Shown: one piece after another, positions 38,313 to 45,943 of the stretch
How the letters are laid out: every line of letters starts with the position of its first letter
How positions within the stretch are numbered: the stretch's first letter is position 1
DNA from: a virus
Reading direction: 5' to 3' (one strand)
IMG/VR virus record: IMGVR_UViG_3300017730_001898
Span: 1-45,943 of that record
DNA: 45,943 bases
The notes under the pieces: model-generated
The model's database searches: none
Seen by the model: only the letters and a program-made list of their open reading frames with translations
Told to the model about the DNA's origin: nothing
Translations under genes and position numbers: made by a program

Positions 38313-38632
38313 TGGCTAATATTTTTGTAAATGCCACACAGGCAAGAGCGGATAGCAGGAATAACGTAGTTATTCATGGTGAAATTAAAACTATCGAATC
38401 AGAGGTCTTCTCTAATATAGATTCAGGCATACTATATGCAAATATAGTATCCAGTTCAACTATGACAAACAGTAATGTCTATTACTATGTTTGGAATGGT
38501 ACAACAACAGATCCCACAAAACTAGATCAAATAAATTATGTTAAAAAATACTTCACAGACTTAGGTTATGGAGTAAACATAAAAACAAATACTAGTTCAA
38601 ATAATACTATTACTTGGAACGTTTCCTGGTAA
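38312..38632 (+). CDS. Conserved small virion-type protein
   Basis: A 106-residue protein starting MANIFVNATQARADSRNNVV, which I recognise as conserved in cyanophages and related phages. It is beta-rich, ends in TITWNVSW, and has no enzyme motif. It is probably a structural or assembly protein. It is the last gene of the late unit from 36617. Confidence 0.68.
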   Translation: MANIFVNATQARADSRNNVVIHGEIKTIESEVFSNIDSGILYANIVSSSTMTNSNVYYYVWNGTTTDPTKLDQINYVKKYFTDLGYGVNIKTNTSSNNTITWNVSW

Positions 38633-38664
38633 ATAGTATTAACAAATAACTTAAAACAATTTTA

Positions 38665-39342
38665 ATGCTAAAAAACAAATTCGAATACCCTGCTCTGCGA
38701 AGAGAAACCCAAGCAAATGGAAAAAGACAATACGTTGGTGACGACAGTATTCCTGTTCCTAGTGTAACTACAGTACTAAGCGAAACCGGAGATAAAACAG
38801 CTCTACTTAACTGGCGTAAACGTGTAGGTGACGCAGAAGCAAATCGTATAAGTCAGGAGGCGGCAGGTTTAGGTACTAAAGTACACAATGCAATAGAAAA
38901 ATATGTATTAAGTGAAGAGTACGAAATAAAAGGTAATAATCATATAAGCATAATGGCTAAAAATATGCTACAAGAAATGATAGACCAAGGCCTAAGTAAA
39001 GTGGACGAATTATGGGGTGTTGAAGTAGGTTTAATTGCCGCAGGATTATATGCAGGTACATCAGATGCTATTGGCATATACGAAGGCGAAGATGCTATTA
39101 TAGATTTTAAAACAGCCAAGAAGATTAAAAAACGTGAGTGGATAGAAGATTACTTTATGCAAGGTTGTGCTTATGCATTAGCACATAACGAAATGATGGG
39201 AACGGAAATTAGTAAAGTTGTAATACTAATGGTAGACCGAGAAGGCAAGTTTGCAGAGTTCTCTATTAAAGATCAAGAATTTGAGGAATATTGCGATAAA
39301 TGGTCAAATAGACTAGCAGATTATTATTCCAAAATTAAATAA
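38665..39342 (+). CDS. RecB-like PD-(D/E)XK exonuclease
   Basis: A 225-residue nuclease of the RecB/Cas4-like type. GLGTKVHNAIEKYV near residue 75 is the conserved G-x-x-x-H motif. GTSDAIGIYEGEDAIIDFKT near residues 132-151 supplies the D and D-x-K metal-binding residues. WIEDYFMQGCAYALA is the QxxxY motif. Such enzymes degrade or process DNA ends in recombination; marine T4-like phages commonly carry one. A weak late-type box (GGTAAATA) lies 30 nt upstream. Confidence 0.88.
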   Translation: MLKNKFEYPALRRETQANGKRQYVGDDSIPVPSVTTVLSETGDKTALLNWRKRVGDAEANRISQEAAGLGTKVHNAIEKYVLSEEYEIKGNNHISIMAKNMLQEMIDQGLSKVDELWGVEVGLIAAGLYAGTSDAIGIYEGEDAIIDFKTAKKIKKREWIEDYFMQGCAYALAHNEMMGTEISKVVILMVDREGKFAEFSIKDQEFEEYCDKWSNRLADYYSKIK

Positions 39343-39354
39343 AGGCCAAAAAAT

Positions 39355-39362
39355 GATAAATA
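39355..39362 (+). promoter_or_regulatory. Late promoter box before tail-fibre-like gene
   Basis: GATAAATA in AAAATGATAAATA, 23 nt before the ATG at 39386, with AGGAGA between. Confidence 0.75.
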
Positions 39363-39385
39363 CTACTTAATAGGAGACGTATTTA

Positions 39386-41515
39386 ATGGCAACAAGTAAC
39401 AATACAGTAGTAGTATCAAGAATACAAAACCGTAGAGGTTTAAAGCAAGACCTACCTCAGCCACTTCGTTCTGGTGAAATTGGTTTATCAACCGATAGCA
39501 GACAAGTTTTTATTGGTGGTGGTGAAATTGACTCTACAGAAAATAAAGTATTGATATTTGAAAATACTGATAACGCAAGACAAATTGTGGACAGTATTGC
39601 CAAAAATCAAATTATAAGTTTTACAGTACCACATAGACGTTATAACACCAGTTTAGATGGATTAAATGGAACAGCAAAAGCCTTTACATATACTGGTGGT
39701 TCAGATGTTAGTGACACAAACAGTTCAAGAGATGTATTTAGAAGTTCAGTAGGAGCAGGAAATCTTGTTAGTATAGAAACAGGTTCGGCTTTTGATGCCG
39801 ACGATTTAAGTGTAGTAAAAAACGGTATAGCACTTATAGGAAACAATATAGCAAGTATTGGTAACTTAACTACTGAGGACTATATTTTCTCATCAGGTAC
39901 AAGTTTAGGTAATGATCATACTATAACTTTTAAATCTATTCCATTAACAAGTGATGATATAGGTATTACTTACTATGGTAATTCCGCAATTAGCAGAGTA
40001 TTAAGTGGTGCACCAAGTGGTGATGCTAATATTAAACCAGGATATAGTGCATTAACAAATTTTTATGCTAGAGATAGTGTACCTACATTTTTGCAAATAC
40101 CTGAAGACTTAATTATTGTTAATTCGACTACAGGTTCAGGATATATAGGATTTCAGCATAAACATATAGCAGTTACGGCCCTAAGTACTTCAGATGTAAG
40201 TACTTTAACGTTTACAAATTTCTTAGTAAGTAAAGATAGCGAATTAATTGATAATATAACATTTGCAGAATCTTCAGATACGTTTACAGTACCTTATGCT
40301 CATGCAAATCAAAAGTATGTTCCAACTTCAACAGCAAATAATTTTAACCGTGTTCATATATCAAATTGTAGTGTTTCAGCAGTAAACGGTGTTCACAATA
40401 TTACTGCCGCAAATGCCACACATTTCCAGTTTGCAATTAGTGGATATAGTGGTGCTACAAGTGGTACACTAGCTCACACAAGAGTTTTACAGTATGATAT
40501 ATCTGGTGCACCTAGTAGTGGCGATATTACTACTTCTTTAAATACTATTTCAGGAATTATTAATAATAGAGGAAACATTACAACAGGTTCTAACGTAACG
40601 CAATCATGGGGTAGTTTAAATGTTACACCAGAGTTTGATTCAGCAACAGGTAGTGCATTAGCATCAAAGCAAGTGTATTTTACTCATAAGTCTACTCAAA
40701 ATAGTAACCCAGCAGACTTTACATTACACGAAAGTGGTAGCACATTAACAAATTTAAAACTTACACCACAAAATTATAATAGATCAACTAATACTATAAG
40801 AGCTCAATTAGAGCAGTTTTTAGTAGAAGCAATGGAAAATGTAAACCTTAATGTATTTAATAATATTCAAGTAAATCAAAGATATAAGGCTAATTCTACT
40901 TTAGATGCAAAAATTAATTCATATAATTTAAATACAAATACAGAAGGCACAGAAATTACATTTGATACTAATGAAGAAGCCAGAAACTTCTCAACATTAG
41001 TAAACAACTTATATTTTGAATACAGTATTTACAATACTCCAGGTGCAGGTGGTTTAGGAAGTTTAACAGTCAATTCACGTGGACTTACTAACATAAAAAA
41101 TAATATACAATTACAAACTGCCGAGGGTGCCTCAAGTGGATTACCTGATGTAGGATATGACTCAACAGAAACAGCAAGTGTACCAGCAGAAGCAAATACT
41201 AACATTAAAACATTTGATATGACTGCTTTTGATACTTTCGTAATAGATTACAGTTTAGACTTTAGAAATGGTGCAGACTTATACAGAAAAGTTGGATTAC
41301 TTCAATTGTCCAGTTATGATTATGGATCAGGAAATCCTGCAGATGTAGTCATACAGGATTATGGTACTGACAAAGCACTTGGTAGTGTAACAGGAAATGT
41401 ACAGTTCACAGCAAATGTGGCTAGTAGTGTATTAACTCTCACAGCAATAAGTAGTGTAAACCAATCTTGTGCCATGAAATACATTGTTAGAAAATGGAAC
41501 GCACCTTCAACATAA
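39386..41515 (+). CDS. Tail-fibre-like virion protein
   Basis: A 709-residue protein. The N-terminus RIQNRRGLKQDLPQPLRSGE followed by IGLSTDSRQVFIGGG matches the fibre-attachment domain found at the start of many phage fibre and tropism proteins (Mtd-N-like: Q-x-RRG...L-x-x-GEIG). The rest is Ser/Thr/Asn/Gly-rich and beta-repetitive, with no enzyme motif, as expected for a trimeric fibre or a baseplate-attached protein. I recognise this N-terminus from marine T4-like phages. It has its own late box and AGGAGA ribosome-binding site. It may determine host range. Confidence 0.78.
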   Translation: MATSNNTVVVSRIQNRRGLKQDLPQPLRSGEIGLSTDSRQVFIGGGEIDSTENKVLIFENTDNARQIVDSIAKNQIISFTVPHRRYNTSLDGLNGTAKAFTYTGGSDVSDTNSSRDVFRSSVGAGNLVSIETGSAFDADDLSVVKNGIALIGNNIASIGNLTTEDYIFSSGTSLGNDHTITFKSIPLTSDDIGITYYGNSAISRVLSGAPSGDANIKPGYSALTNFYARDSVPTFLQIPEDLIIVNSTTGSGYIGFQHKHIAVTALSTSDVSTLTFTNFLVSKDSELIDNITFAESSDTFTVPYAHANQKYVPTSTANNFNRVHISNCSVSAVNGVHNITAANATHFQFAISGYSGATSGTLAHTRVLQYDISGAPSSGDITTSLNTISGIINNRGNITTGSNVTQSWGSLNVTPEFDSATGSALASKQVYFTHKSTQNSNPADFTLHESGSTLTNLKLTPQNYNRSTNTIRAQLEQFLVEAMENVNLNVFNNIQVNQRYKANSTLDAKINSYNLNTNTEGTEITFDTNEEARNFSTLVNNLYFEYSIYNTPGAGGLGSLTVNSRGLTNIKNNIQLQTAEGASSGLPDVGYDSTETASVPAEANTNIKTFDMTAFDTFVIDYSLDFRNGADLYRKVGLLQLSSYDYGSGNPADVVIQDYGTDKALGSVTGNVQFTANVASSVLTLTAISSVNQSCAMKYIVRKWNAPST

Positions 41516-41521
41516 TGATTG

Positions 41522-41953
41522 ATGTTCCTAAAAACGCATAGTCCCACAGAAAGATTAAGAATTTGGAGAGAGATAAGACAAAAAGATTATCTGTCTGCAG
41601 AAGACCTTGTAAAAGAATTTTCAGATATTAAAATACTTTCACGTTACTTAGATTACTATACTCCTAAAAGTTGGCCTGATCCTTTTGAAATTGTTAGCGA
41701 AGGATATTTTTGTCAAACAGGCGTAACAATATTACTAACTGCTACACTAATAAATAAAAATTTCATTACTAGCGACGAGTTATGCTTTCCAGTGATAAGT
41801 AATAACATAAACGGAGACTCTGGAATAGTTCTTTTAGATGATAACAACGTTTATAATTTTACTTCAGGTAAGATTGAAAGTTGGGAGTTTGTACAGGATA
41901 ATGCAACTGTATTTCAAACCCACAGATTAGATAAAAAGAAACTTTCATATTGA
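41522..41953 (+). CDS. Conserved marine-phage hypothetical protein upstream of nrdA
   Basis: A 143-residue protein starting at the ATG at 41522 (an adjacent TTG at 41519 is in frame). FLKTHSPTERLRIWREIRQ and YYTPKSWPDPFEIVSEGYFC are, as I recognise them, conserved in T4-like marine phages; no function is known to me. It has no strong ribosome-binding site and may be translated by coupling to the fibre gene, which ends 6 nt earlier. The nrdA promoter lies right after it. Confidence 0.72.
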   Translation: MFLKTHSPTERLRIWREIRQKDYLSAEDLVKEFSDIKILSRYLDYYTPKSWPDPFEIVSEGYFCQTGVTILLTATLINKNFITSDELCFPVISNNINGDSGIVLLDDNNVYNFTSGKIESWEFVQDNATVFQTHRLDKKKLSY

Positions 41954-41978
41954 CTTTTGTACAGTTATATAGTAGAAT
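41950..41978 (+). promoter_or_regulatory. Early/middle-type promoter for nrdA
   Basis: TTGACT at 41950-41955, a 17-nt spacer and TAGAAT at 41973-41978, followed by a leader of about 45 nt. Confidence 0.62.
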
Positions 41979-41986
41979 AATTCTGC

Positions 41987-41994
41987 GATAAATA
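41987..41994 (+). promoter_or_regulatory. Late-type box in nrdA leader
   Basis: GATAAATA in TGCGATAAATATTAC, 36 nt before the nrdA ATG. With the promoter just upstream it may allow expression in both phases. Confidence 0.5.
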
Positions 41995-42030
41995 TTACTT
42001 TACAATACAGAAATTAGGGATAATACACAC

Positions 42031-44319
42031 ATGCAAGTTAAAAAACGAGACGGCACACTAGAAGATTTAAACATAGACAAGTTACACAAAGTAGTTATGT
42101 ATGCATGTGAAGACATCTCAGGTGTTAGTGCATCAGAAGTAGAGATAAACTCCAAAATTCAGTTCTTTGAATCAATAGCAACAGAAGATATTCAAGAGAC
42201 ACTTATTAAAAGTGCCGCAGATTTAATCACTGAAGAAGCACCAAACTATCAATATGTAGCAGGTAGACTTATTAACTATCATTTGCGTAAAATGGTATAT
42301 GGTGAATTTGAGCCTCCTTGCTTATGTGATATAATACAAAAAAATATTGATCTAGGTTTTTATGATTCTGAGTTTACTGATTTATATACAAAAGAAGAAA
42401 TAAATCAATTACAAGAATATATAGATCATAACAGAGATGAAGTTTTAACCTATGCGGCTATGGAACAATTCCGTGGTAAGTATCTAGTACAAAACAGAGC
42501 AAGTGGTGAAATATTTGAAACACCACAAGTAGCATACATGATGATTGCGGCCACATTGTTTAGTAACTATCCAATAGAAAACAGAATGAGCTATGTAAAA
42601 GCCTATTATGATGCTATTAGCACATTTAAAATTTCCTTGCCTACGCCAGTTATGGCAGGTGTTAGGACGCCACAAAGACAATTTAGTTCATGTGTACTAA
42701 TTGAAACAGATGACAGTTTAGATAGCATTAATGCAACAAGTAGCAGTATTGTAAAGTATGTAAGTCAGAAAGCAGGTATCGGCATTGGTGCTGGTAGTAT
42801 TAGAGCCGTAGGCTCCAAAATTAGGAGTGGAGATGCAACTCATACAGGAGTTATTCCATTCTATAAAATGTTTCAGTCAGCAGTTAAGAGTTGTAGCCAA
42901 GGTGGAGTAAGAGGCGGAGCCGCTACATTATACTACCCTATTTGGCATTTGGAAGTTGAGGACTTATTAGTATTAAAGAACAATAAGGGCACAGAGGACA
43001 ACAGAGTGCGTCACATGGACTATGGTGTACAGTTTAATAAACTAATGTATGAAAGATTAATTACTGGCGGTAATATTACTTTGTTTAGTCCACAAGATGT
43101 GCCAGGATTATATGACTGCTTCTTTAATGATCAAGACAAATTTAAAGAGTTATACGAAAAAGCAGAACGTATGACAAGTATTAGAAAAAAATCTATACCA
43201 GCATTAGAACTGTTTAGTAATTTTGTTACAGAAAGAAAAGACACAGGTAGAATATACTTAATGAATGTTGATCATGCAAATGATCATGGTGCATTTATAT
43301 CTGATATAGCACCTGTAAAACAAAGTAATCTTTGCTGTGAAATAGATTTACCCACAAAGCCCTTAACAGACATTAACGATCCTGAAGGCGAAATAAGTTT
43401 ATGTACATTAAGTGCTGTAAATTGGGGTGTTGTAAAAGATACAACAGAAATACAAAAAGTATGTAATTTGGCAGTAAGAGGATTAGATGAGTTACTAGAT
43501 TATCAAGAGTATCCTGTTTTAGCGGCACAATATAGCACTATGAACAGACGCCCACTAGGAGTTGGTATAATTAATTTCGCATATTGGTTAGCAAAAAATG
43601 ATACCACTTATCAGGAGCCTAACTTAGATTTAGTAGATGAATGGGCAGAAGCCTGGAGTTATGGTCTTATAAAAGCAAGTGCCGACTTGGCAGTAGAGAA
43701 AGGTGCATGTCCTAAAAATATGGAAACAAAATATGGGCACGGTATTACTCCTAACCAAACATATAAAGAAGATGTAGATGATTTAGTAAAGCATAAAGAA
43801 AGGCAAGATTGGAAAGGATTAAGAAAACAATTAAAAGAAACAGGAATCAGAAATAGTACACTAATGGCATTAATGCCTGCAGAAACATCTGCACAAATTA
43901 GTAATAGTACAAATGGTATTGAACCTCCACGAAGTTATGTAAGTATCAAGCAAAGTAAACATGGAGTATTAAAGCAGGTAGTACCAGGATATCCTTATTA
44001 TAAAAACAAATATGATTTATTATGGGAACAGAAGTCTCCACAGGGTTACTTAAAAATTATGGCAGTATTACAAAAGTATATTGATCAAGGTATTAGTGTA
44101 AACACTAGTTATAACCCTGAACATTACGAAGATGAGAAGGTTCCAATGAGTGTTTTAATACAAGATATACTGATGTTTTATAAATACGGTGGCAAACAAT
44201 TATACTATAATAATACCTACGATGGTCAGGGCGAAATTGATATACATAAAGATGACGCTCAAGAAGACCTCGCCATCACTGAAATAGATGATGAAGATTG
44301 TGAGAGTTGTAAGATATGA
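42031..44319 (+). CDS. nrdA: Ribonucleotide reductase class Ia, large subunit
   Basis: Reduces ribonucleoside diphosphates to deoxyribonucleotides for phage DNA synthesis. The 762-residue length is close to T4 NrdA (754). An N-terminal ATP-cone begins VKKRDGTLEDLNIDKL. SSCVLIETDDSLDSI holds the first redox Cys, SNLCCEIDLPT the active-site N-x-C-x-E, and ISLCTLSAVN the partner Cys. The C-terminus ends CESCKI, the Cys pair that is re-reduced by thioredoxin or glutaredoxin. It overlaps the GIY-YIG gene by 4 nt and forms an operon with nrdB. Confidence 0.97.
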   Translation: MQVKKRDGTLEDLNIDKLHKVVMYACEDISGVSASEVEINSKIQFFESIATEDIQETLIKSAADLITEEAPNYQYVAGRLINYHLRKMVYGEFEPPCLCDIIQKNIDLGFYDSEFTDLYTKEEINQLQEYIDHNRDEVLTYAAMEQFRGKYLVQNRASGEIFETPQVAYMMIAATLFSNYPIENRMSYVKAYYDAISTFKISLPTPVMAGVRTPQRQFSSCVLIETDDSLDSINATSSSIVKYVSQKAGIGIGAGSIRAVGSKIRSGDATHTGVIPFYKMFQSAVKSCSQGGVRGGAATLYYPIWHLEVEDLLVLKNNKGTEDNRVRHMDYGVQFNKLMYERLITGGNITLFSPQDVPGLYDCFFNDQDKFKELYEKAERMTSIRKKSIPALELFSNFVTERKDTGRIYLMNVDHANDHGAFISDIAPVKQSNLCCEIDLPTKPLTDINDPEGEISLCTLSAVNWGVVKDTTEIQKVCNLAVRGLDELLDYQEYPVLAAQYSTMNRRPLGVGIINFAYWLAKNDTTYQEPNLDLVDEWAEAWSYGLIKASADLAVEKGACPKNMETKYGHGITPNQTYKEDVDDLVKHKERQDWKGLRKQLKETGIRNSTLMALMPAETSAQISNSTNGIEPPRSYVSIKQSKHGVLKQVVPGYPYYKNKYDLLWEQKSPQGYLKIMAVLQKYIDQGISVNTSYNPEHYEDEKVPMSVLIQDILMFYKYGGKQLYYNNTYDGQGEIDIHKDDAQEDLAITEIDDEDCESCKI

Positions 44320-44801
44320 ACAGTAATGAATTAAAACAATTAGGTTTTACCAAGGCAGGTGATGTTGATGTAGTTATCAGAAATGATGTACCAGACTTAA
44401 ATGCTACACATACACCATTTGCAAGTGAAGTAAAGTCAGGGGTATATTGTTGGGTACTTGTAAACGATACTAATAAAAAAGAAGAAGTAATTTATATAGG
44501 TAAATATGGAAAGTCTATAAAAAAGAGATGGGGAGAACACAGGCAAGGTTTCAGAGGTGGTAGTGGTACAGGTATCAAAAATGCAGAATACATTATACAG
44601 CAATTAGCAGAAACTGATATCAGAATGGAATTATGGGGTAAGCAGAGTCATATTGAAGAATTTTCTTATACTAATATTGTAGGCACAGAAATAACAAAAA
44701 CTTTTTCTACCTATAGTGTAGATGAAGAAGATTTAATAGCATTCTATATGCAAAAGAACGGAAAAAGACCAGCACTTAATAGGACAAAAGGCGGAAATTA
44801 A
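44316..44801 (+). CDS. GIY-YIG nuclease-like protein between nrdA and nrdB
   Basis: A 161-residue protein. GVYCWVLV followed by VIYIGKYGKSIKKRWGEHRQ fits the GIY-YIG nuclease fold: GVY for GIY, YIG, and then a basic helix with Arg and His. A later VDEEDLIAFYM could provide the metal-binding Glu, and the C-terminus ends PALNRTKGGN, typical of the fold (LN near the end). Phage members are mostly homing endonucleases, but there is no separate DNA-binding domain here. The gene is stitched seamlessly between nrdA (ATGA overlap) and nrdB (3-nt gap). Confidence 0.68.
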   Translation: MNSNELKQLGFTKAGDVDVVIRNDVPDLNATHTPFASEVKSGVYCWVLVNDTNKKEEVIYIGKYGKSIKKRWGEHRQGFRGGSGTGIKNAEYIIQQLAETDIRMELWGKQSHIEEFSYTNIVGTEITKTFSTYSVDEEDLIAFYMQKNGKRPALNRTKGGN

Positions 44802-44804
44802 AAA

Positions 44805-45902
44805 ATGACAGTATTAGATACAAAAAATAAGAAACATCATACTAAAGCAAAGATGTTTTTAGATCCATCAGGCGGTCCTGTTGTACAAAGGTATGAAACA
44901 CTAAAGTATAAACAGTTTGATAAACTAACTGATAAACAGTTGGGCTTCTTTTGGAGACCAGAGGAAGTTGATATCCTTAAAGACGCAACCGACTTTAAAA
45001 ATCTTACAGACTTTGAACAGCATATTTTTACAAGTAATTTAAAGCGACAAATCATACTTGATAGTGTACAAGGTCGCTCACCTAATCTGGCTTTTCTGCC
45101 TATAGTAAGTCTACCAGAATTAGAAACCTGGATAGAAACTTGGGCATTTAGTGAAACTATACACAGTAGAAGTTATACACATATTATTAGAAACGTCTAT
45201 CCTGACCCAAGCAAAGTTTTTGATACTATGTTAGACATACAAGAAATATGTGATTGTGCAGATAGTATTACAGAAAATTATAACAAACTAATTGAATATA
45301 ATCTTTTAAGAGACAAAGGTTATAAAACATATGATGAATATGAACATAAGAAAAGAATATGGTTAGCATTAATGAGTGTAAACATATTAGAAGGTGTACG
45401 TTTTTATGTTAGTTTCGCATGTAGTTGGGCTTTTGCAGAACTTAAAAGAATGGAAGGTAACGCAAAAATAATTAAACTTATTGCCAGAGACGAAAATGTA
45501 CACTTAGCAAGTACACAACAGATGCTAAAATTTTTACCAAAAGACGATCCAGACTTTGAGAAAATAAGAAAAGAAACTTATGAAGAATGTACACAAATGT
45601 TTGTAGATGCAGTAGAGCAGGAAAAAACATGGGCAGAATATTTGTTTAAAGACGGAAGTATTATAGGCCTTAATGCAGAACTATTAAAGCAATATGTAGA
45701 GTTTATCGCGGCCAAACGAATGCATGCCGTGGGTCAGGAGAAGATATATAATAGTGGTACCAATCCATTACCTTGGACTCAAGCATGGATTACAGGTGGA
45801 TCAGTACAAGTTGCTCCACAAGAGACAGAAATATCATCATACGTTATAGGTGGTACCAAACAAGACGTTGATGGAGACACATTTAAAGGTTTTAGTTTAT
45901 AA
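44805..45902 (+). CDS. nrdB: Ribonucleotide reductase class Ia, small subunit
   Basis: Carries the di-iron/tyrosyl-radical cofactor for NrdA. The 365-residue protein is close to E. coli NrdB (376). LDSVQGR gives the first iron-ligand Asp. AFSETIHSRSYTHI gives Glu, His and the radical Tyr in the same spacing as E. coli E115, H118 and Y122. LEGVRFYVSF gives the next Glu, and RDENVHLA gives the final Glu and His. All ligands are intact, so the enzyme should be active. The stop overlaps the start of the next, truncated gene. Confidence 0.97.
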   Translation: MTVLDTKNKKHHTKAKMFLDPSGGPVVQRYETLKYKQFDKLTDKQLGFFWRPEEVDILKDATDFKNLTDFEQHIFTSNLKRQIILDSVQGRSPNLAFLPIVSLPELETWIETWAFSETIHSRSYTHIIRNVYPDPSKVFDTMLDIQEICDCADSITENYNKLIEYNLLRDKGYKTYDEYEHKKRIWLALMSVNILEGVRFYVSFACSWAFAELKRMEGNAKIIKLIARDENVHLASTQQMLKFLPKDDPDFEKIRKETYEECTQMFVDAVEQEKTWAEYLFKDGSIIGLNAELLKQYVEFIAAKRMHAVGQEKIYNSGTNPLPWTQAWITGGSVQVAPQETEISSYVIGGTKQDVDGDTFKGFSL

Positions 45903-45943
45903 TGTACGAAAACATATTAAAAGCAAATTTAGGTAAAGTAGTT
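45902..45943 (+). CDS. Start of a gene truncated by the window end
   Basis: An ATG at 45902 overlaps the nrdB stop (TAATG) and the frame stays open for 14 codons (MYENILKANLGKVV) to the window edge. The tight overlap matches other real junctions in this genome. The product is unknown. Confidence 0.55.
   Translation, partial: MYENILKANLGKVV

Noticed and set aside
39355-39385. Possible hairpin pairing TAAATAC in the late box with GTATTTA before the ATG at 39386
   Set aside because: The left arm is the promoter box itself and would lie mostly upstream of the transcript start, so it is unlikely to form in RNA.
1-45943. tRNA genes, CRISPR arrays, integrase or attachment sites
   Set aside because: Gaps between genes are short and none contains a cloverleaf, spaced repeats or recombinase gene that I could recognise.

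Overview
This 45.9 kb window is part of the genome of a lytic, T4-like (myovirus) phage. It is AT-rich and densely packed, and nearly everything is on the + strand. The diagnostic genes are the T4 recombination and replication set: UvsX, a probable UvsY, UvsW, a gp61-like primase and a gp41/DnaB-like helicase. Class Ia ribonucleotide reductase NrdA and NrdB lie at the right end. Conserved hypothetical proteins of the kind I associate with marine T4-like phages (cyanophages, pelagiphages and relatives) fill the gaps. The host is probably a Gram-negative marine bacterium, because the phage carries an outer-membrane TonB-dependent receptor. No integrase, tRNA, CRISPR array or insertion sequence was seen.

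Layout. (1) 1-2933: uvsX, a small gene, a uvsY-like gene and a glycosyltransferase-like gene. (2) 2934-6148: two strong sigma70-type promoters serving a tiny membrane protein and an AAA ATPase, then hairpins and a clear terminator, then a self-contained transcription unit for the TonB-dependent receptor. (3) 6160-15346: uvsW, small hypothetical and membrane genes, and a metabolic block: two adenylylsulfate-kinase-like P-loop proteins (one fused to an NMN-adenylyltransferase-like domain), SAM synthetase, adenine phosphoribosyltransferase and a sulfotransferase-like protein. A zinc-finger protein, two MazG-like pyrophosphohydrolases and a DnaE-fragment-like protein follow. (4) 15343-15723: the only minus-strand gene. 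(5) 15779-19695: a virion protein, then primase, SGNH hydrolase and replicative helicase. (6) 19734-36596: a late block rich in predicted capsid-cargo proteins, including a 2090-residue amidoligase/nuclease protein, a 587-residue ParB/GNAT/papain-like protein and a KxDG nucleotidyltransferase-like protein, plus a tandem array of four small related virion-type proteins. (7) 36658-41953: more virion-type genes, a RecB-like exonuclease and a tail-fibre-like protein. (8) 42031-45902: nrdA, a GIY-YIG nuclease-like gene, nrdB, and the start of another gene.

Two promoter classes are visible. Early/middle genes use TTGACA/TTGACT-N16-18-TATAAT promoters; at uvsW and primase the -10 box ends only 5-6 nt before the ATG, which predicts leaderless mRNAs. 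Late genes carry AATGATAAATA/GATAAATA boxes, close to the T4 late promoter TATAAATA. Several late boxes are followed by a 5'-UTR stem-loop and, in the small-protein array, by an intrinsic terminator, giving one-gene cassettes.

The most interesting system I see is a set of unrelated late proteins that share a short N-terminus of the form M-[KRL]-[ILFY]-x-[DE]-[ILVF]. In at least four of them it ends at I/L-x-E|A, the known cleavage consensus of the T4 prohead protease. This resembles the T4 capsid-targeting sequence and suggests an arsenal of enzymes packed in the head and injected with the DNA. All assignments come from reading the sequence; no database search was possible.
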